IMG/VR virus record: IMGVR_UViG_3300001533_002025
Location: 1-48,140 of that record
Origin: a virus
Reading direction: 5' to 3' (one strand)
Length of the DNA stretch: 48,140 nucleotides
In this document: positions 30,601 to 39,245 of the stretch, in pieces
Numbering within the stretch: the first letter of the stretch is position 1
How the letters are laid out: each line of letters begins with the position of its first letter
The notes under the pieces: generated by a model
What the model saw: the letters and a program-made list of their open reading frames with translations, nothing else
Databases searched by the model: none
What the model was told of the DNA's origin: nothing
Translations under genes and position numbers: made by a program

Positions 30601-31536
30601 ATGTTAATAAATAGAAGTAGACCAGCCCTAGAAATTTATGCTGATATTTCAAGATACTACAAAAAGAAAAACACAAACAAATTAAAGTTATCTAAGAAAC
30701 CAGTAGTTGAGATTAGTAATATAACATCAGATATGAGTCTTTACCCATCATGTAGAGAAATATTAATTGATAAACTACGTACAAAGTTAGAGAATGCTAT
30801 AATTAATAAAAAAGTAGAATCCAATCCATATAAATTAATCCCAACTGCATACATAGAAGATTTAGATATTCCATTAAAATTCTTAATAAAAATGATACCA
30901 ACTAATATGAACGATATGAAAATGATAAAAAGTAAAAAAAACCAAGATATTCTAAAAGAAGTTTTAAATTATATATTAGGAATTATAGGAGTTTGTTTCT
31001 ATCATCAAAAAGATGAAGTGTTACGTAGAGAAAATAATGTTGGAACTTCTGGTAATATATCAATATATAAAGACGAAGAGGAAACTTACAATATAGATTA
31101 TAATGTTCTTTCACCTAAATTTATGACTAGTCCCATACTTATTTCTTTTATTAGTGGTTTAGCGAGAGATTGTATAGGAACAGTATCAGGATTACCCAAA
31201 GATATTATTAATAAAGAATTACTTTCAAAATATGATAAAAAAGAAATAGATAGAGTAATAAATGAAACTGATTACAAAACTGCTAAGAAAATATTTAATA
31301 AAACTCTAATTCCATTCTTTAGTAAACACTTTGAAATTAATGGATTACTCTCTTCTAAAAATAAAATAACTACTCTCAAAGAATTAGTAGATAAAGATAC
31401 GATTGATATATTTAGACCTAATAGAACTATAAACCATTGGAGAAGATATAGTAATCTATATGGTTATAATAGATTTAGTTCTTATATAAGAAGTCCATAT
31501 AGCGTACTATTATATGATAATTATAGGAGAGTATAA
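30601..31536 (+). CDS. degenerate amidoligase paralogue
   Basis: 311 residues. The C-terminal two thirds align with the amidoligase at 33,759. LNYILGIIGVCFYHQ corresponds to FDYLAGIMSVLLSNG, RRENNVGTSGNISI to RRKYYGEAGTYRI, and SPILISFISGLARD to SPFIASLMSGLMRD. KTAKKIFNKTLIPFFS corresponds to KKARVIWEQIIKPLYE. It lacks the N-terminal GGDPE metal-binding motif and the GGHIHLG motif, so it probably has no ligase activity. A regulatory partner, substrate carrier or structural protein is possible. Confidence 0.65.
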   Translation: MLINRSRPALEIYADISRYYKKKNTNKLKLSKKPVVEISNITSDMSLYPSCREILIDKLRTKLENAIINKKVESNPYKLIPTAYIEDLDIPLKFLIKMIPTNMNDMKMIKSKKNQDILKEVLNYILGIIGVCFYHQKDEVLRRENNVGTSGNISIYKDEEETYNIDYNVLSPKFMTSPILISFISGLARDCIGTVSGLPKDIINKELLSKYDKKEIDRVINETDYKTAKKIFNKTLIPFFSKHFEINGLLSSKNKITTLKELVDKDTIDIFRPNRTINHWRRYSNLYGYNRFSSYIRSPYSVLLYDNYRRV

Positions 31537-31538
31537 TT

Positions 31539-31733
31539 ATGTGTAAAATATTTGAATGGATATTTTATTTCTCTGATTCAGATGATGATATTAAAATAGT
31601 TGGAAATGATATAAGTGAATCTATATGTAAGGTTAAAAAATTCTTACTTGCACATTCACAAGACTTCTATCTAGATGGCTATTACTTTGAATGGGATGAA
31701 CAGGAAGATAAAGGAGTAATATACGATGTCTAA
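31539..31733 (+). CDS. small acidic protein, unknown
   Basis: 64 residues, rich in Asp and aromatic residues (WIFYFSDSDDDIKIVG). Overlaps the next gene by 8 nt. No family recognised. Confidence 0.5.
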   Translation: MCKIFEWIFYFSDSDDDIKIVGNDISESICKVKKFLLAHSQDFYLDGYYFEWDEQEDKGVIYDV

Positions 31734-32031
31734 AATAATAGAACCAAACATAAGGTTTGTAGAAGAAGATGATTGGTTACAGTTATCCATATATATAAAT
31801 GATAAATTACTTAAACTAAAAGATGGTTCTAAAGTTGTATTATATCCAAAGTATATAGAAGACTTTGAAGATGAAGATGTAGACCCTGATATGGATGAAG
31901 AAGACTTTTGTTTATATGTTTTTAAATCTGGTGGAAAACAATGGATACCATTAACTTCTAAAGGTAGACCTCTAAGATATTGGGAACGTATATTAAAAAT
32001 ATTATGTATGGGTGGTTATTATCATATATGA
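31726..32031 (+). CDS. acidic protein, unknown
   Basis: 101 residues with a strongly acidic patch (FEDEDVDPDMDEEDF) and beta-like flanks (WLQLSIYINDKLLKLK). Overlapping genes on both sides. Acidic viral proteins sometimes mimic DNA; that is conjecture here. Confidence 0.5.
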   Translation: MSKIIEPNIRFVEEDDWLQLSIYINDKLLKLKDGSKVVLYPKYIEDFEDEDVDPDMDEEDFCLYVFKSGGKQWIPLTSKGRPLRYWERILKILCMGGYYHI

Positions 32032-32363
32032 AAATTATTAATGCAGATAAAGAATTAGAGAGTAAAATAAAAGAAAGTGTATCTATTCCATATGTAAAAA
32101 TAAAAGATAATAATTCTATGGAAATAGGATACTGTACAATAGAAGTATTGGGAGAAGTTAAAGACAAACATATTCTTCTAACAGAAAAACAACTAAAGAA
32201 TATTAAAATAAAATCTTATGATAAAGAAACTTATACTCCAGTATTTATATCAAAAACAATAGATGGTTATTTAAGATTTTGGATTGATAACCCTAGATAT
32301 TTTTTAAGATGGGTTACATGTAGAGATAAAGAAGATATAATATTAGAAAGTAAGAGGAAATAG
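32028..32363 (+). CDS. unknown protein
   Basis: 111 residues from the ATG at 32,028, which overlaps the preceding stop (ATGA). Strands IGYCTIEVLGEV and KHILLTEKQ and a terminal RYFLRWVTCRDKEDI. No family recognised. Confidence 0.5.
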   Translation: MKIINADKELESKIKESVSIPYVKIKDNNSMEIGYCTIEVLGEVKDKHILLTEKQLKNIKIKSYDKETYTPVFISKTIDGYLRFWIDNPRYFLRWVTCRDKEDIILESKRK

Positions 32364-32364
32364 T

Positions 32365-32760
32365 ATGACATCAATAGATGAAATAATTAAAATAGGAAAA
32401 GGATATGCAATAGTGGCAGACTCAAAAGGAATATATGATAAAGAATTAGTGGATGTTACTATAAAATCAAATAAAAATGAAAATACATTTAGTATAATAA
32501 AATCAGATAACAATAAAACATTATTTTCAACTTATTATACTAACGGAAGATTAAACTTTTGTAATAATTCTAACTACTACTATATATTTAAAACAAAGGA
32601 ATTAGCCCTTAGACAACTTTATTATAAAAGTAAAAGGAAATGTATGGATGATGAATCTAGTGTATTCGTATACAAAAAGAAATTTGAAGATAAATTAAAA
32701 GATTATCAAAAATCTTTAGAAATATGTAAATTAGTATCAAATAAATTATGTAAGAAGTAA
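32365..32760 (+). CDS. unknown protein
   Basis: 131 residues with AGAGGAAAT upstream. N-terminal beta-like half, C-terminal basic helix (YKKKFEDKLKDYQKSLEICK). No family recognised. Confidence 0.5.
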   Translation: MTSIDEIIKIGKGYAIVADSKGIYDKELVDVTIKSNKNENTFSIIKSDNNKTLFSTYYTNGRLNFCNNSNYYYIFKTKELALRQLYYKSKRKCMDDESSVFVYKKKFEDKLKDYQKSLEICKLVSNKLCKK

Positions 32761-32765
32761 TATAA

Positions 32766-32972
32766 ATGTACGAAATTGGAGATATTGTAGAATTAAAGAG
32801 TGCATATTCGGGTGTTAGAATTATTAATCCAAGAGGAATAATAACTTCTATAAAACATAATAAAAATAATAAAAGATTATATGAGGTAAGAATACCACCT
32901 TGTATGGTAAAAGGTAGATATTATGATAATAAAATATTTGCTTATGAGAATGAGATGAAATTAATATGGTAG
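32766..32972 (+). CDS. small SH3-like barrel protein
   Basis: 68 residues. The pattern GDIVELKSAYSG, GIITSIKH, LYEVRIP and AYENEMKLIW is that of small SH3/KOW-like barrels found in many phages. Substrate unknown. Overlaps the next gene by 7 nt. Confidence 0.5.
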   Translation: MYEIGDIVELKSAYSGVRIINPRGIITSIKHNKNNKRLYEVRIPPCMVKGRYYDNKIFAYENEMKLIW

Positions 32973-33409
32973 AGATACTAGAATATGATATTTATTATAA
33001 ACCTAATCATAAAGAAATTTCATTACTTCTTATGAGATTAGAAGAGTTCTCAAATAATAAGTCAAAGATATACAGATTATTACGTGATTTTCAAGGTTGC
33101 ATGAAAAATGAAAATAGAGTATTAAATGCACTTTGTGATGTATGCAAATCTAAATTCAATATAGGAAGACTTATTACCTTAACATTCTATATATTTATAA
33201 CAACAGAGTTTGATTACACATCTAAAGATTTAAATGCAATTAAAGAATTCATAAGAGAAAAGAATTTTGTGTATGATGAATATACAAGAGATTATGACTT
33301 TTATGCTAAATTCGATAATATGTATGATGCAGTAAAATGGATAGTTAGTTATAGAGTTTCAAAACTTTACTTTCAAAGTAACTTGAGGAAGATAAATGAA
33401 ACAAGTTGA
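32966..33409 (+). CDS. unknown protein
   Basis: 147 residues, helical, with CMKNENRVLNALCDVCKSK in the middle. No recognisable domain. Overlaps its neighbours at both ends. Confidence 0.5.
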   Translation: MVEILEYDIYYKPNHKEISLLLMRLEEFSNNKSKIYRLLRDFQGCMKNENRVLNALCDVCKSKFNIGRLITLTFYIFITTEFDYTSKDLNAIKEFIREKNFVYDEYTRDYDFYAKFDNMYDAVKWIVSYRVSKLYFQSNLRKINETS

Positions 33410-33581
33410 GAAAATCTTGTGTAAATATTATTATAGAGTTTATAATAATTCAAATGTACTAAAAGGATTAGATATAGTTTTATATGATTGTAATTGGGGA
33501 ATATCATTAATGAAAGCACATATATTAAGAAGTTTATTAAATTATGAAAATTGTTCTGCAACTGATACTAATATAATATGA
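33396..33581 (+). CDS. small protein, unknown
   Basis: 61 residues with an N-terminal basic helix; overlaps the previous gene by 14 nt, with a GAGG site inside it. No family recognised. Confidence 0.45.
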   Translation: MKQVEKILCKYYYRVYNNSNVLKGLDIVLYDCNWGISLMKAHILRSLLNYENCSATDTNII

Positions 33582-33588
33582 TGATAAT

Positions 33589-33750
33589 ATGAAATTATAT
33601 AAATATAAATTTAATCCATTTAACAAACATATAAAACATATAACTATAATTAGTCAAAATGATAGAGAGGCATTATTAAAAATAAATAATCTACAAACAT
33701 CACTCTTGATGCATAAAAATCAATTATTATTAGAACAAAATAAAATATAG
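33589..33750 (+). CDS. small basic protein, unknown
   Basis: 53 residues, basic N-terminus (KLYKYKFNPFNKHIKH) and a C-terminal helix (EALLKINNLQTSLLMHKNQ). Lies just before the amidoligase gene and its AGGTGA site. Confidence 0.45.
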   Translation: MKLYKYKFNPFNKHIKHITIISQNDREALLKINNLQTSLLMHKNQLLLEQNKI

Positions 33751-33758
33751 GTGAATAT

Positions 33759-34856
33759 ATGAAAAAGTTAAGCCCAAGTATTGGTGGAGACCCTGAATTC
33801 TTTATATTTGGGGATATAAAAGGAAAACATAAAATAATATCGGCAGATAAGATATTAACAGGAAAAGAAAACAAAAAAGAATGTACAAGTGGAAGTTATT
33901 TCTTTGATGGTGTACAAGCAGAAATAAATCCATCACATAACAATTGTAGAGAATTCTTTTGTAGAAATATACAAGGGTGCTTAAAGGATGTATACAATAT
34001 AGCAAAGAAGAAATATGATAATATAGAGTTCCAACCATTAGCATCTATTAAGATACAAAAGTCAGATGTAAAAGGTGCAGATAATGAATGTCTAAGATTT
34101 GGTTGCTCACCAGATTTTAATATATATTCTGATGAAGAAAAAACATATCCTGATGGTAAAAGATTTATGACTAGATTTTCAGGTGGACATATACATCTAG
34201 GTTTCTCTAGTATTAACTATATGAAAAAGATGAAAGACCCAGACGTATTATATAGACTAATAAAATCATTTGATTATCTTGCAGGAATTATGTCAGTATT
34301 ACTTTCTAATGGAGAAGAAGAACATATTAGAAGAAAATATTATGGTGAGGCAGGAACTTATAGAATACAGAAACATGGAATAGAATATAGAACATTATCA
34401 TCATTCTGGTTAGTATCTCCTTTCATTGCTTCTCTTATGTCAGGACTTATGAGAGATGCCTTCACATTTGTATATCATAATAAAGAGAAAGAACTTCTAT
34501 TTGATAAAATTTCAGAGGAAGTTGTTATTAATACAATAAATAATTTAGATGTAAAGAAAGCCAGAGTAATATGGGAACAAATTATTAAACCATTATATGA
34601 AGACTTTAATATGAATATTAGTTCTCCATTACAACATGAATATGTAAGAAACCTTATAGATTATATGATTTCTCATGGTGGTTATCAATCAGTATTTAAT
34701 CCTAAGTATATGATAAATTATTGGTATCTATCAAAAGATTTAAAAACAATAGATAATATGGAATATCAATGCACATATGGAATTAAAAATCTTGCATTCG
34801 ATATAGAAACAAAATATTTGAAAATAGAAGATATTAGAAATATAGGAGAAGAATAA
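33759..34856 (+). CDS. phage-type amidoligase (COOH-NH2 ligase)
   Basis: 365 residues. Motifs in order: IGGDPEF (residues 8-14), FDGVQAEINP (about 49-58), GGHIHLG (142-148), then RRKYYGEAGTYR (191-202) and IEYRTLS (208-214). These are the Mg/ATP-binding and substrate residues of the glutamine-synthetase-fold amidoligases described in phages. They form amide or isopeptide bonds between a carboxylate and an amine using ATP. It is the first gene of a tight operon with a class II GATase (2 nt apart) and a GCS2-like ligase. Substrate unknown. Confidence 0.8.
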   Translation: MKKLSPSIGGDPEFFIFGDIKGKHKIISADKILTGKENKKECTSGSYFFDGVQAEINPSHNNCREFFCRNIQGCLKDVYNIAKKKYDNIEFQPLASIKIQKSDVKGADNECLRFGCSPDFNIYSDEEKTYPDGKRFMTRFSGGHIHLGFSSINYMKKMKDPDVLYRLIKSFDYLAGIMSVLLSNGEEEHIRRKYYGEAGTYRIQKHGIEYRTLSSFWLVSPFIASLMSGLMRDAFTFVYHNKEKELLFDKISEEVVINTINNLDVKKARVIWEQIIKPLYEDFNMNISSPLQHEYVRNLIDYMISHGGYQSVFNPKYMINYWYLSKDLKTIDNMEYQCTYGIKNLAFDIETKYLKIEDIRNIGEE

Positions 34857-34858
34857 TA

Positions 34859-36289
34859 ATGTGTGGAATCGCAGGTGTAATATCCCAAGACAAAAGAGTA
34901 CCTTTTGATAAGTTTACACAAGTTATGTCTTTAACTCTTTTATTTGAGTTACAAAAAAGAGGTGAACATGCTTGGGGTGTATATCTAGAGAAAAAAGGAA
35001 AAGAAAACAATAAGTTATATTGTGGAAAAGAAGATAACAAAATGACTGGTGAACTATTTAAAAGTAAAAATAGTGTAAGTACATTCTTTGAAACAACTAA
35101 AAGTAAAATATATCTAAAGAATACACATACTATGTTAATGCATACAAGAGCAACAACATCTGGTAGTCCAGAAAATAATGAAAACAATCACCCATTCTCA
35201 ACTGATAGTTATATACTTGCACATAATGGAGTAATAAGAAACGATGATGAAATATATAAGAATTTTAATATAGAACACAAAGGAATAGAATGTGATTCTT
35301 ATTCAATTATAAGTCTTATCCAACACTTCCATAATGAAGGTTTTGAAACTAGTAAAGCAATTGAGAAAACATCAGAACATATAAAAGGGTCTTATGCTTG
35401 TTGGTTATATGATAAAGAAACTAATGATGTATATTTATTTAGAAAATCAAATCCAATAGAATACTATTTTGATGAAGAAAGAAAGTTATTTGTATTTGCA
35501 TCAATTGATGATTATGTTGTAGACGCTTATAATATAGATGAAGTATCAACAACTGATTTAAGCGTATTAGAAAAAGAAAAGATATTTCTTCTAAAGAAAG
35601 ATGAACTAGAAGAAGTTGGAGAATTGAAAACTCCTAAATCAACAACTACAACTAGTTCAGGTAGATATTATAGTGGATATTCAGAACACCAATATAATTA
35701 TAGTAATAGATTTAATAAAGAAACTAATGACACAGAGTCAAAAATAAATAAATCCCTCAAAGAATTATATTACTTATTTAGGAAGTTTGAAAAGAAACCA
35801 CCTAAAGAAGCAGAAACAATTATTGGTATGATGAATGGTAGAGTTGTTATTCTTGTAGAACCAGATGATTTAAGAGATTTATTAGATGAATCAGGATTTG
35901 AGAAGTATAAACAAAAAGGTAAAGTATATGGTAGTCGATATTATATGTACGAAATTTCTCCTATATTAAATATTGTAAAACTAACAAGTGTTTTAATGAA
36001 TGAATCCATAGGAGAACTTACATCTAAAGACAGAAGACATCAACTTAAAGAATTAGCAGAAACAATAGATTGCGAGTTTTGTATATTTGATAACCAATAT
36101 CGTTTTAAATATATAAAATCTTCTAGTGTTCCTGAATGGATAAAGAAAGCATTATCTAAACGTGGTCTTAACTTCCGTAAAGATAATACTATTAGATTAG
36201 ATATTAATCAAATTCATGAGAAAAAATTAGATAATGTTCTCAAGGATTTAAAACTTAAAAGAGATGAATATATATGTCTAGCAAATTAA
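34859..36289 (+). CDS. class II glutamine amidotransferase with novel C-terminal domain
   Basis: 476 residues. The N-terminal Ntn-hydrolase domain starts with the catalytic Cys at position 2 (MCGIAGV). It has RGEHAWGV (about 34-41), MHTRATTSGSP (about 93-103), NNHPF, LAHNGVI (about 119-125) and CDSYSI, as in GlmS- and PurF-type GATases. It frees ammonia from glutamine. The C-terminal about 220 residues, after a Ser/Thr/Tyr-rich linker, match nothing I recognise and replace the usual synthase domain. It overlaps the next gene by 16 nt. Confidence 0.82.
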   Translation: MCGIAGVISQDKRVPFDKFTQVMSLTLLFELQKRGEHAWGVYLEKKGKENNKLYCGKEDNKMTGELFKSKNSVSTFFETTKSKIYLKNTHTMLMHTRATTSGSPENNENNHPFSTDSYILAHNGVIRNDDEIYKNFNIEHKGIECDSYSIISLIQHFHNEGFETSKAIEKTSEHIKGSYACWLYDKETNDVYLFRKSNPIEYYFDEERKLFVFASIDDYVVDAYNIDEVSTTDLSVLEKEKIFLLKKDELEEVGELKTPKSTTTTSSGRYYSGYSEHQYNYSNRFNKETNDTESKINKSLKELYYLFRKFEKKPPKEAETIIGMMNGRVVILVEPDDLRDLLDESGFEKYKQKGKVYGSRYYMYEISPILNIVKLTSVLMNESIGELTSKDRRHQLKELAETIDCEFCIFDNQYRFKYIKSSSVPEWIKKALSKRGLNFRKDNTIRLDINQIHEKKLDNVLKDLKLKRDEYICLAN

Positions 36290-37263
36290 ATGTAGATGAT
36301 TGGTTAGAAACAGGAAGTAAGAAAATTGAATGTGGTGTTGAATTAGAGTTATTACTATTTAATTCTAAAACTAAAGAACCAGTACACAAAGCATCTTTAA
36401 CAGAATCTATACTCTCTAAACTACCAAGACAAATTTATAAAGATTATTACCCATATCAATTAGAAATAAGAACAAAACCACATTCATCACCTAATAAAGT
36501 TATAAATGAAACCAAAGACTTATACCTTATGGCTAGTAAAGAATTTATGAAAGAAGGAATATATATTATTCCAGCCCCATCTATAACTAGAACTGGTTTT
36601 GTTTATTGTGGATTACATATTCATATCAGTTATCCAAATGATAGAACTCTAGAAAACTATTATAAAAGAGCGATGGGTTTATATCCATTCATCTTATCTC
36701 TTGCTGACCATACTAAAAATCTTGAAATGTCAGATATAGAGATGTCAGATAGAATAAAATCATCACACCATATAGGAACACCTTTCCTTGATAAAGATGC
36801 ATTTCTAAATCCTAGAGAACCTAATCACAAGTATAGAGATTTAATATACAGTCCCAGTAATCAATCCTCTTCTAATAGAAGTAGAATGAAGAAACCATCT
36901 ACCATAGAGTTAAGATTATTTGATACTCCTTCTCTTTTTGATATGTATAAATTCATAGTACGATATACTATGTTATTATCTAGTAGAATTAAAACCAATA
37001 ATCCTATGCTTAAGATGTTAAATAAGAATAAATATGATACAATTAATAAACTCAATATGACACGTAAACTTTTAATTGAACAAAAGTATGGTGTAAATAA
37101 ATTATTTAGAATGTTAAATTCAGATGTGTGTGAAGATATATCTAAAGAATTAAAAATAGATTTTCCACGTGAAACACAATTTGAATTTAGAGAAAGATTA
37201 GGATTATCAGCAAATGTTAATGGATTTTTATCTATGGCAACTAAAGGTGGCTGGTTAGATTAA
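36274..37263 (+). CDS. GCS2-like carboxylate-amine ligase
   Basis: 329 residues. CGVELELLLF (20-29), YQLEIRTKP (61-69), CGLHIHISYPND (112-123) and TIELRLFDTPS (about 210-220) are the metal- and ATP-binding motifs of the glutamate-cysteine-ligase type 2 / YbdK superfamily. These enzymes couple a glutamate-like carboxylate to an amine. It overlaps the GATase gene and so probably works with it, directly or as the second ligase in a two-step pathway. Substrate unknown. Confidence 0.78.
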   Translation: MSSKLNVDDWLETGSKKIECGVELELLLFNSKTKEPVHKASLTESILSKLPRQIYKDYYPYQLEIRTKPHSSPNKVINETKDLYLMASKEFMKEGIYIIPAPSITRTGFVYCGLHIHISYPNDRTLENYYKRAMGLYPFILSLADHTKNLEMSDIEMSDRIKSSHHIGTPFLDKDAFLNPREPNHKYRDLIYSPSNQSSSNRSRMKKPSTIELRLFDTPSLFDMYKFIVRYTMLLSSRIKTNNPMLKMLNKNKYDTINKLNMTRKLLIEQKYGVNKLFRMLNSDVCEDISKELKIDFPRETQFEFRERLGLSANVNGFLSMATKGGWLD

Positions 37264-37267
37264 AATC

Positions 37268-37358
37268 TTCATTTTAAGCAAAAATACACTTTAACCCTTG
37301 TCTTACCATTAGGAAGAAAAGATATTGCGTTAGCGTTGCTTAAAATCAATCCTCAAGT
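37268..37358 (+). ncRNA. repeated structured RNA element, copy D (diverged)
   Basis: GAAAAGATATTGC (37,315-37,327) and ATCAATCCTCAAG (37,345-37,357) match the two conserved blocks of copies A-C. The upstream part (TTAACCCTT, ACCATTAGG) is only loosely similar. It separates two parts of the amidoligase island and lies 45 nt before the second GATase start codon, with a TATATAGAATATATA sequence between. Confidence 0.45.
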
Positions 37359-37402
37359 AAAATAAAGTTATTATATAGAATATATATTAGGAAGTTAGAC
37401 TT

Positions 37403-38452
37403 ATGTGTGGAATTATAGCATATATTGGAAAAAAGAATGAAACAATTGGAAACCTCTTAACAAATGCACAATTCAATATTCATCGTGGAGATGAAGGATT
37501 AGGCATTATTTACGAAGAAGGTGAAAATGTTTCTATAAGAAAAGTGTTATACGAAATAGATGAAGTAATTAACGGCGAACTTGGTAAATGGAGAACAATT
37601 AAATCTAAAAGACTAGGTTCTATTGAAACAACAATATTCGATGAAAACAAATACAAAAGAATGAATAAAAAGTTTAATAAATTCTCTAAAGAAATAAGAA
37701 ATACAGAATCTAATTTCATTTTTATACATCATAGAAAAGCAACTTATGGAGATAAGGTAATTAAAAACTTACACCCAATAAAAATTAATAATAAATACTA
37801 CATCCATAATGGAACTTCTTGGGGTATAGATGCAGTTAGAAATTATCTTGAGATATTTAAAGGTGAGGAATTTAATAGTGATACTGATACAGAAGTTATA
37901 TCTAAATTATATAATAAACTTTTAGATAAGTATGAAAATGATAAAGACAAAGTATATAGTACATTTTCTGAATTAGTTACTAATGGATGGGGAGTTCTAA
38001 TAGAAATAAATCCAATTAATAAAGAAGTAACTATAATAAAAGATGAATTAAGAACTTTATGGTTATATACTCTAAAAGATGATAGTCAAATATTAGTAAG
38101 TGAACCAACTCCATTCATAAAAAATATTAAATCACTTCATAAAATTGAATCAGGAATATTCACATTAAAAGACTCTAGTTTATATACAAGAGATTATACA
38201 GAATTTGCAATAAAATCACATAACTGGTGGAAAGATGCAAAAGATGATGATATAAAACTTAAGAAATGTGAAATATGTGGTACAAAGAAATATACATTAT
38301 CCACTTGGGAATGTAATGACCATCCATATAAAAGAAAAAATGAAGATAGATGTTTTGAATGTTTTGTAGAGAATAAAAAGAAAAATAAAGAAGATTCAGA
38401 TGAGATTAAACAACAAAATAAAAAGGAAGAGATAGCACAATATATAGGTTAG
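37403..38452 (+). CDS. class II glutamine amidotransferase with C-terminal zinc ribbon
   Basis: 349 residues. MCGIIAY with catalytic Cys2, HRGDEGLGI (about 28-36), HHRKATYGDK (about 109-118), NLHPI, YIHNGTSWG (about 133-141) and SDTDTEVI complete the GATase II active site. From about 295, CEICG-x8-WEC and CFECF make a zinc ribbon, absent from ordinary GATases and possibly a docking or nucleic-acid-binding element. It is followed 7 nt later by the ATP-grasp gene. Confidence 0.82.
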   Translation: MCGIIAYIGKKNETIGNLLTNAQFNIHRGDEGLGIIYEEGENVSIRKVLYEIDEVINGELGKWRTIKSKRLGSIETTIFDENKYKRMNKKFNKFSKEIRNTESNFIFIHHRKATYGDKVIKNLHPIKINNKYYIHNGTSWGIDAVRNYLEIFKGEEFNSDTDTEVISKLYNKLLDKYENDKDKVYSTFSELVTNGWGVLIEINPINKEVTIIKDELRTLWLYTLKDDSQILVSEPTPFIKNIKSLHKIESGIFTLKDSSLYTRDYTEFAIKSHNWWKDAKDDDIKLKKCEICGTKKYTLSTWECNDHPYKRKNEDRCFECFVENKKKNKEDSDEIKQQNKKEEIAQYIG

Positions 38453-38459
38453 ATGAAAA

Positions 38460-39245
38460 ATGAAAGTATATTTAAGACAACCTAAAATTACATTCTCAAA
38501 AGACTTTGTTAATACGATAAAAAAACATGGTATAGTATTAACAAGAGGAAACAAATTTATTAGAAACGGTGTAATGATAAATCATGGAAATCCAAAAGAT
38601 ATAAAAATAGGTAGAAAAGTAAATACATTCTATCTCATTAACAAACCAAACTATATTAAATACTGTTCTAATAAAGCAAAAAACATAGATATACTAAAGA
38701 AGTATTACCCAAAGACATTCAATAATGTAGAAGATATCAAAGATAAAGACTTTCCAATAATAGCAAAACCATTAAATGGTCATCATGGATATGGTATAGA
38801 AATATTCGATGATATTACATCTTTATCATCTTTCGTACATTCAATTAAAGAACCTTACATTCTACAAAGATACATACCAATTAAACATGAATATAGATTT
38901 AATGTATTTGATAAAACTATATATCAGGTAAGTCATAAACAAAAACTTGATGCCAGAACAGATAAAGGTGGGCTACTATTCTCTTATCGTTCTTTAGGTT
39001 CTAATGCTGGTATATCAGATAAATTCTGGAACTTTATAGATAATGTTATAAAAGATTTTCATGATGTAATAGATATTAATCTAGGAGATTATTGTATTGA
39101 TGTTATCAAAGGACAAGATAAGGAATATTATTTATCTGAAATTAATTCAGCATATGGTATAGGGAATTATACTCTTGAAAAATTAATAACTATTATTGAT
39201 AATAAAATAAGAAAAGGTGAATTGGAAAAATATAGGGTGGTATAA
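38460..39245 (+). CDS. ATP-grasp ligase
   Basis: 261 residues. PIIAKPLNGHHGYGI (99-113) provides the ATP lysine and glycine-rich loop. LQRYIPIKHEYRFNVF (135-150) and YCIDVIKG then YLSEINSAYGIG (about 222-246) give the acidic Mg-binding residues of the ATP-grasp fold, as in RimK/D-Ala-ligase type enzymes. It activates a carboxylate as acyl-phosphate and joins it to an amine. It forms a pair with the preceding GATase and abuts the next gene. Confidence 0.8.
   Translation: MKVYLRQPKITFSKDFVNTIKKHGIVLTRGNKFIRNGVMINHGNPKDIKIGRKVNTFYLINKPNYIKYCSNKAKNIDILKKYYPKTFNNVEDIKDKDFPIIAKPLNGHHGYGIEIFDDITSLSSFVHSIKEPYILQRYIPIKHEYRFNVFDKTIYQVSHKQKLDARTDKGGLLFSYRSLGSNAGISDKFWNFIDNVIKDFHDVIDINLGDYCIDVIKGQDKEYYLSEINSAYGIGNYTLEKLITIIDNKIRKGELEKYRVV

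Noticed and set aside
33802-35187. Hydrophobic minus-strand frames opposite the amidoligase and GATase genes
   Set aside because: They are complements of Lys/Asn-rich coding sequence, giving Phe/Leu/Ile-rich artefacts; the plus-strand genes have intact catalytic motifs.
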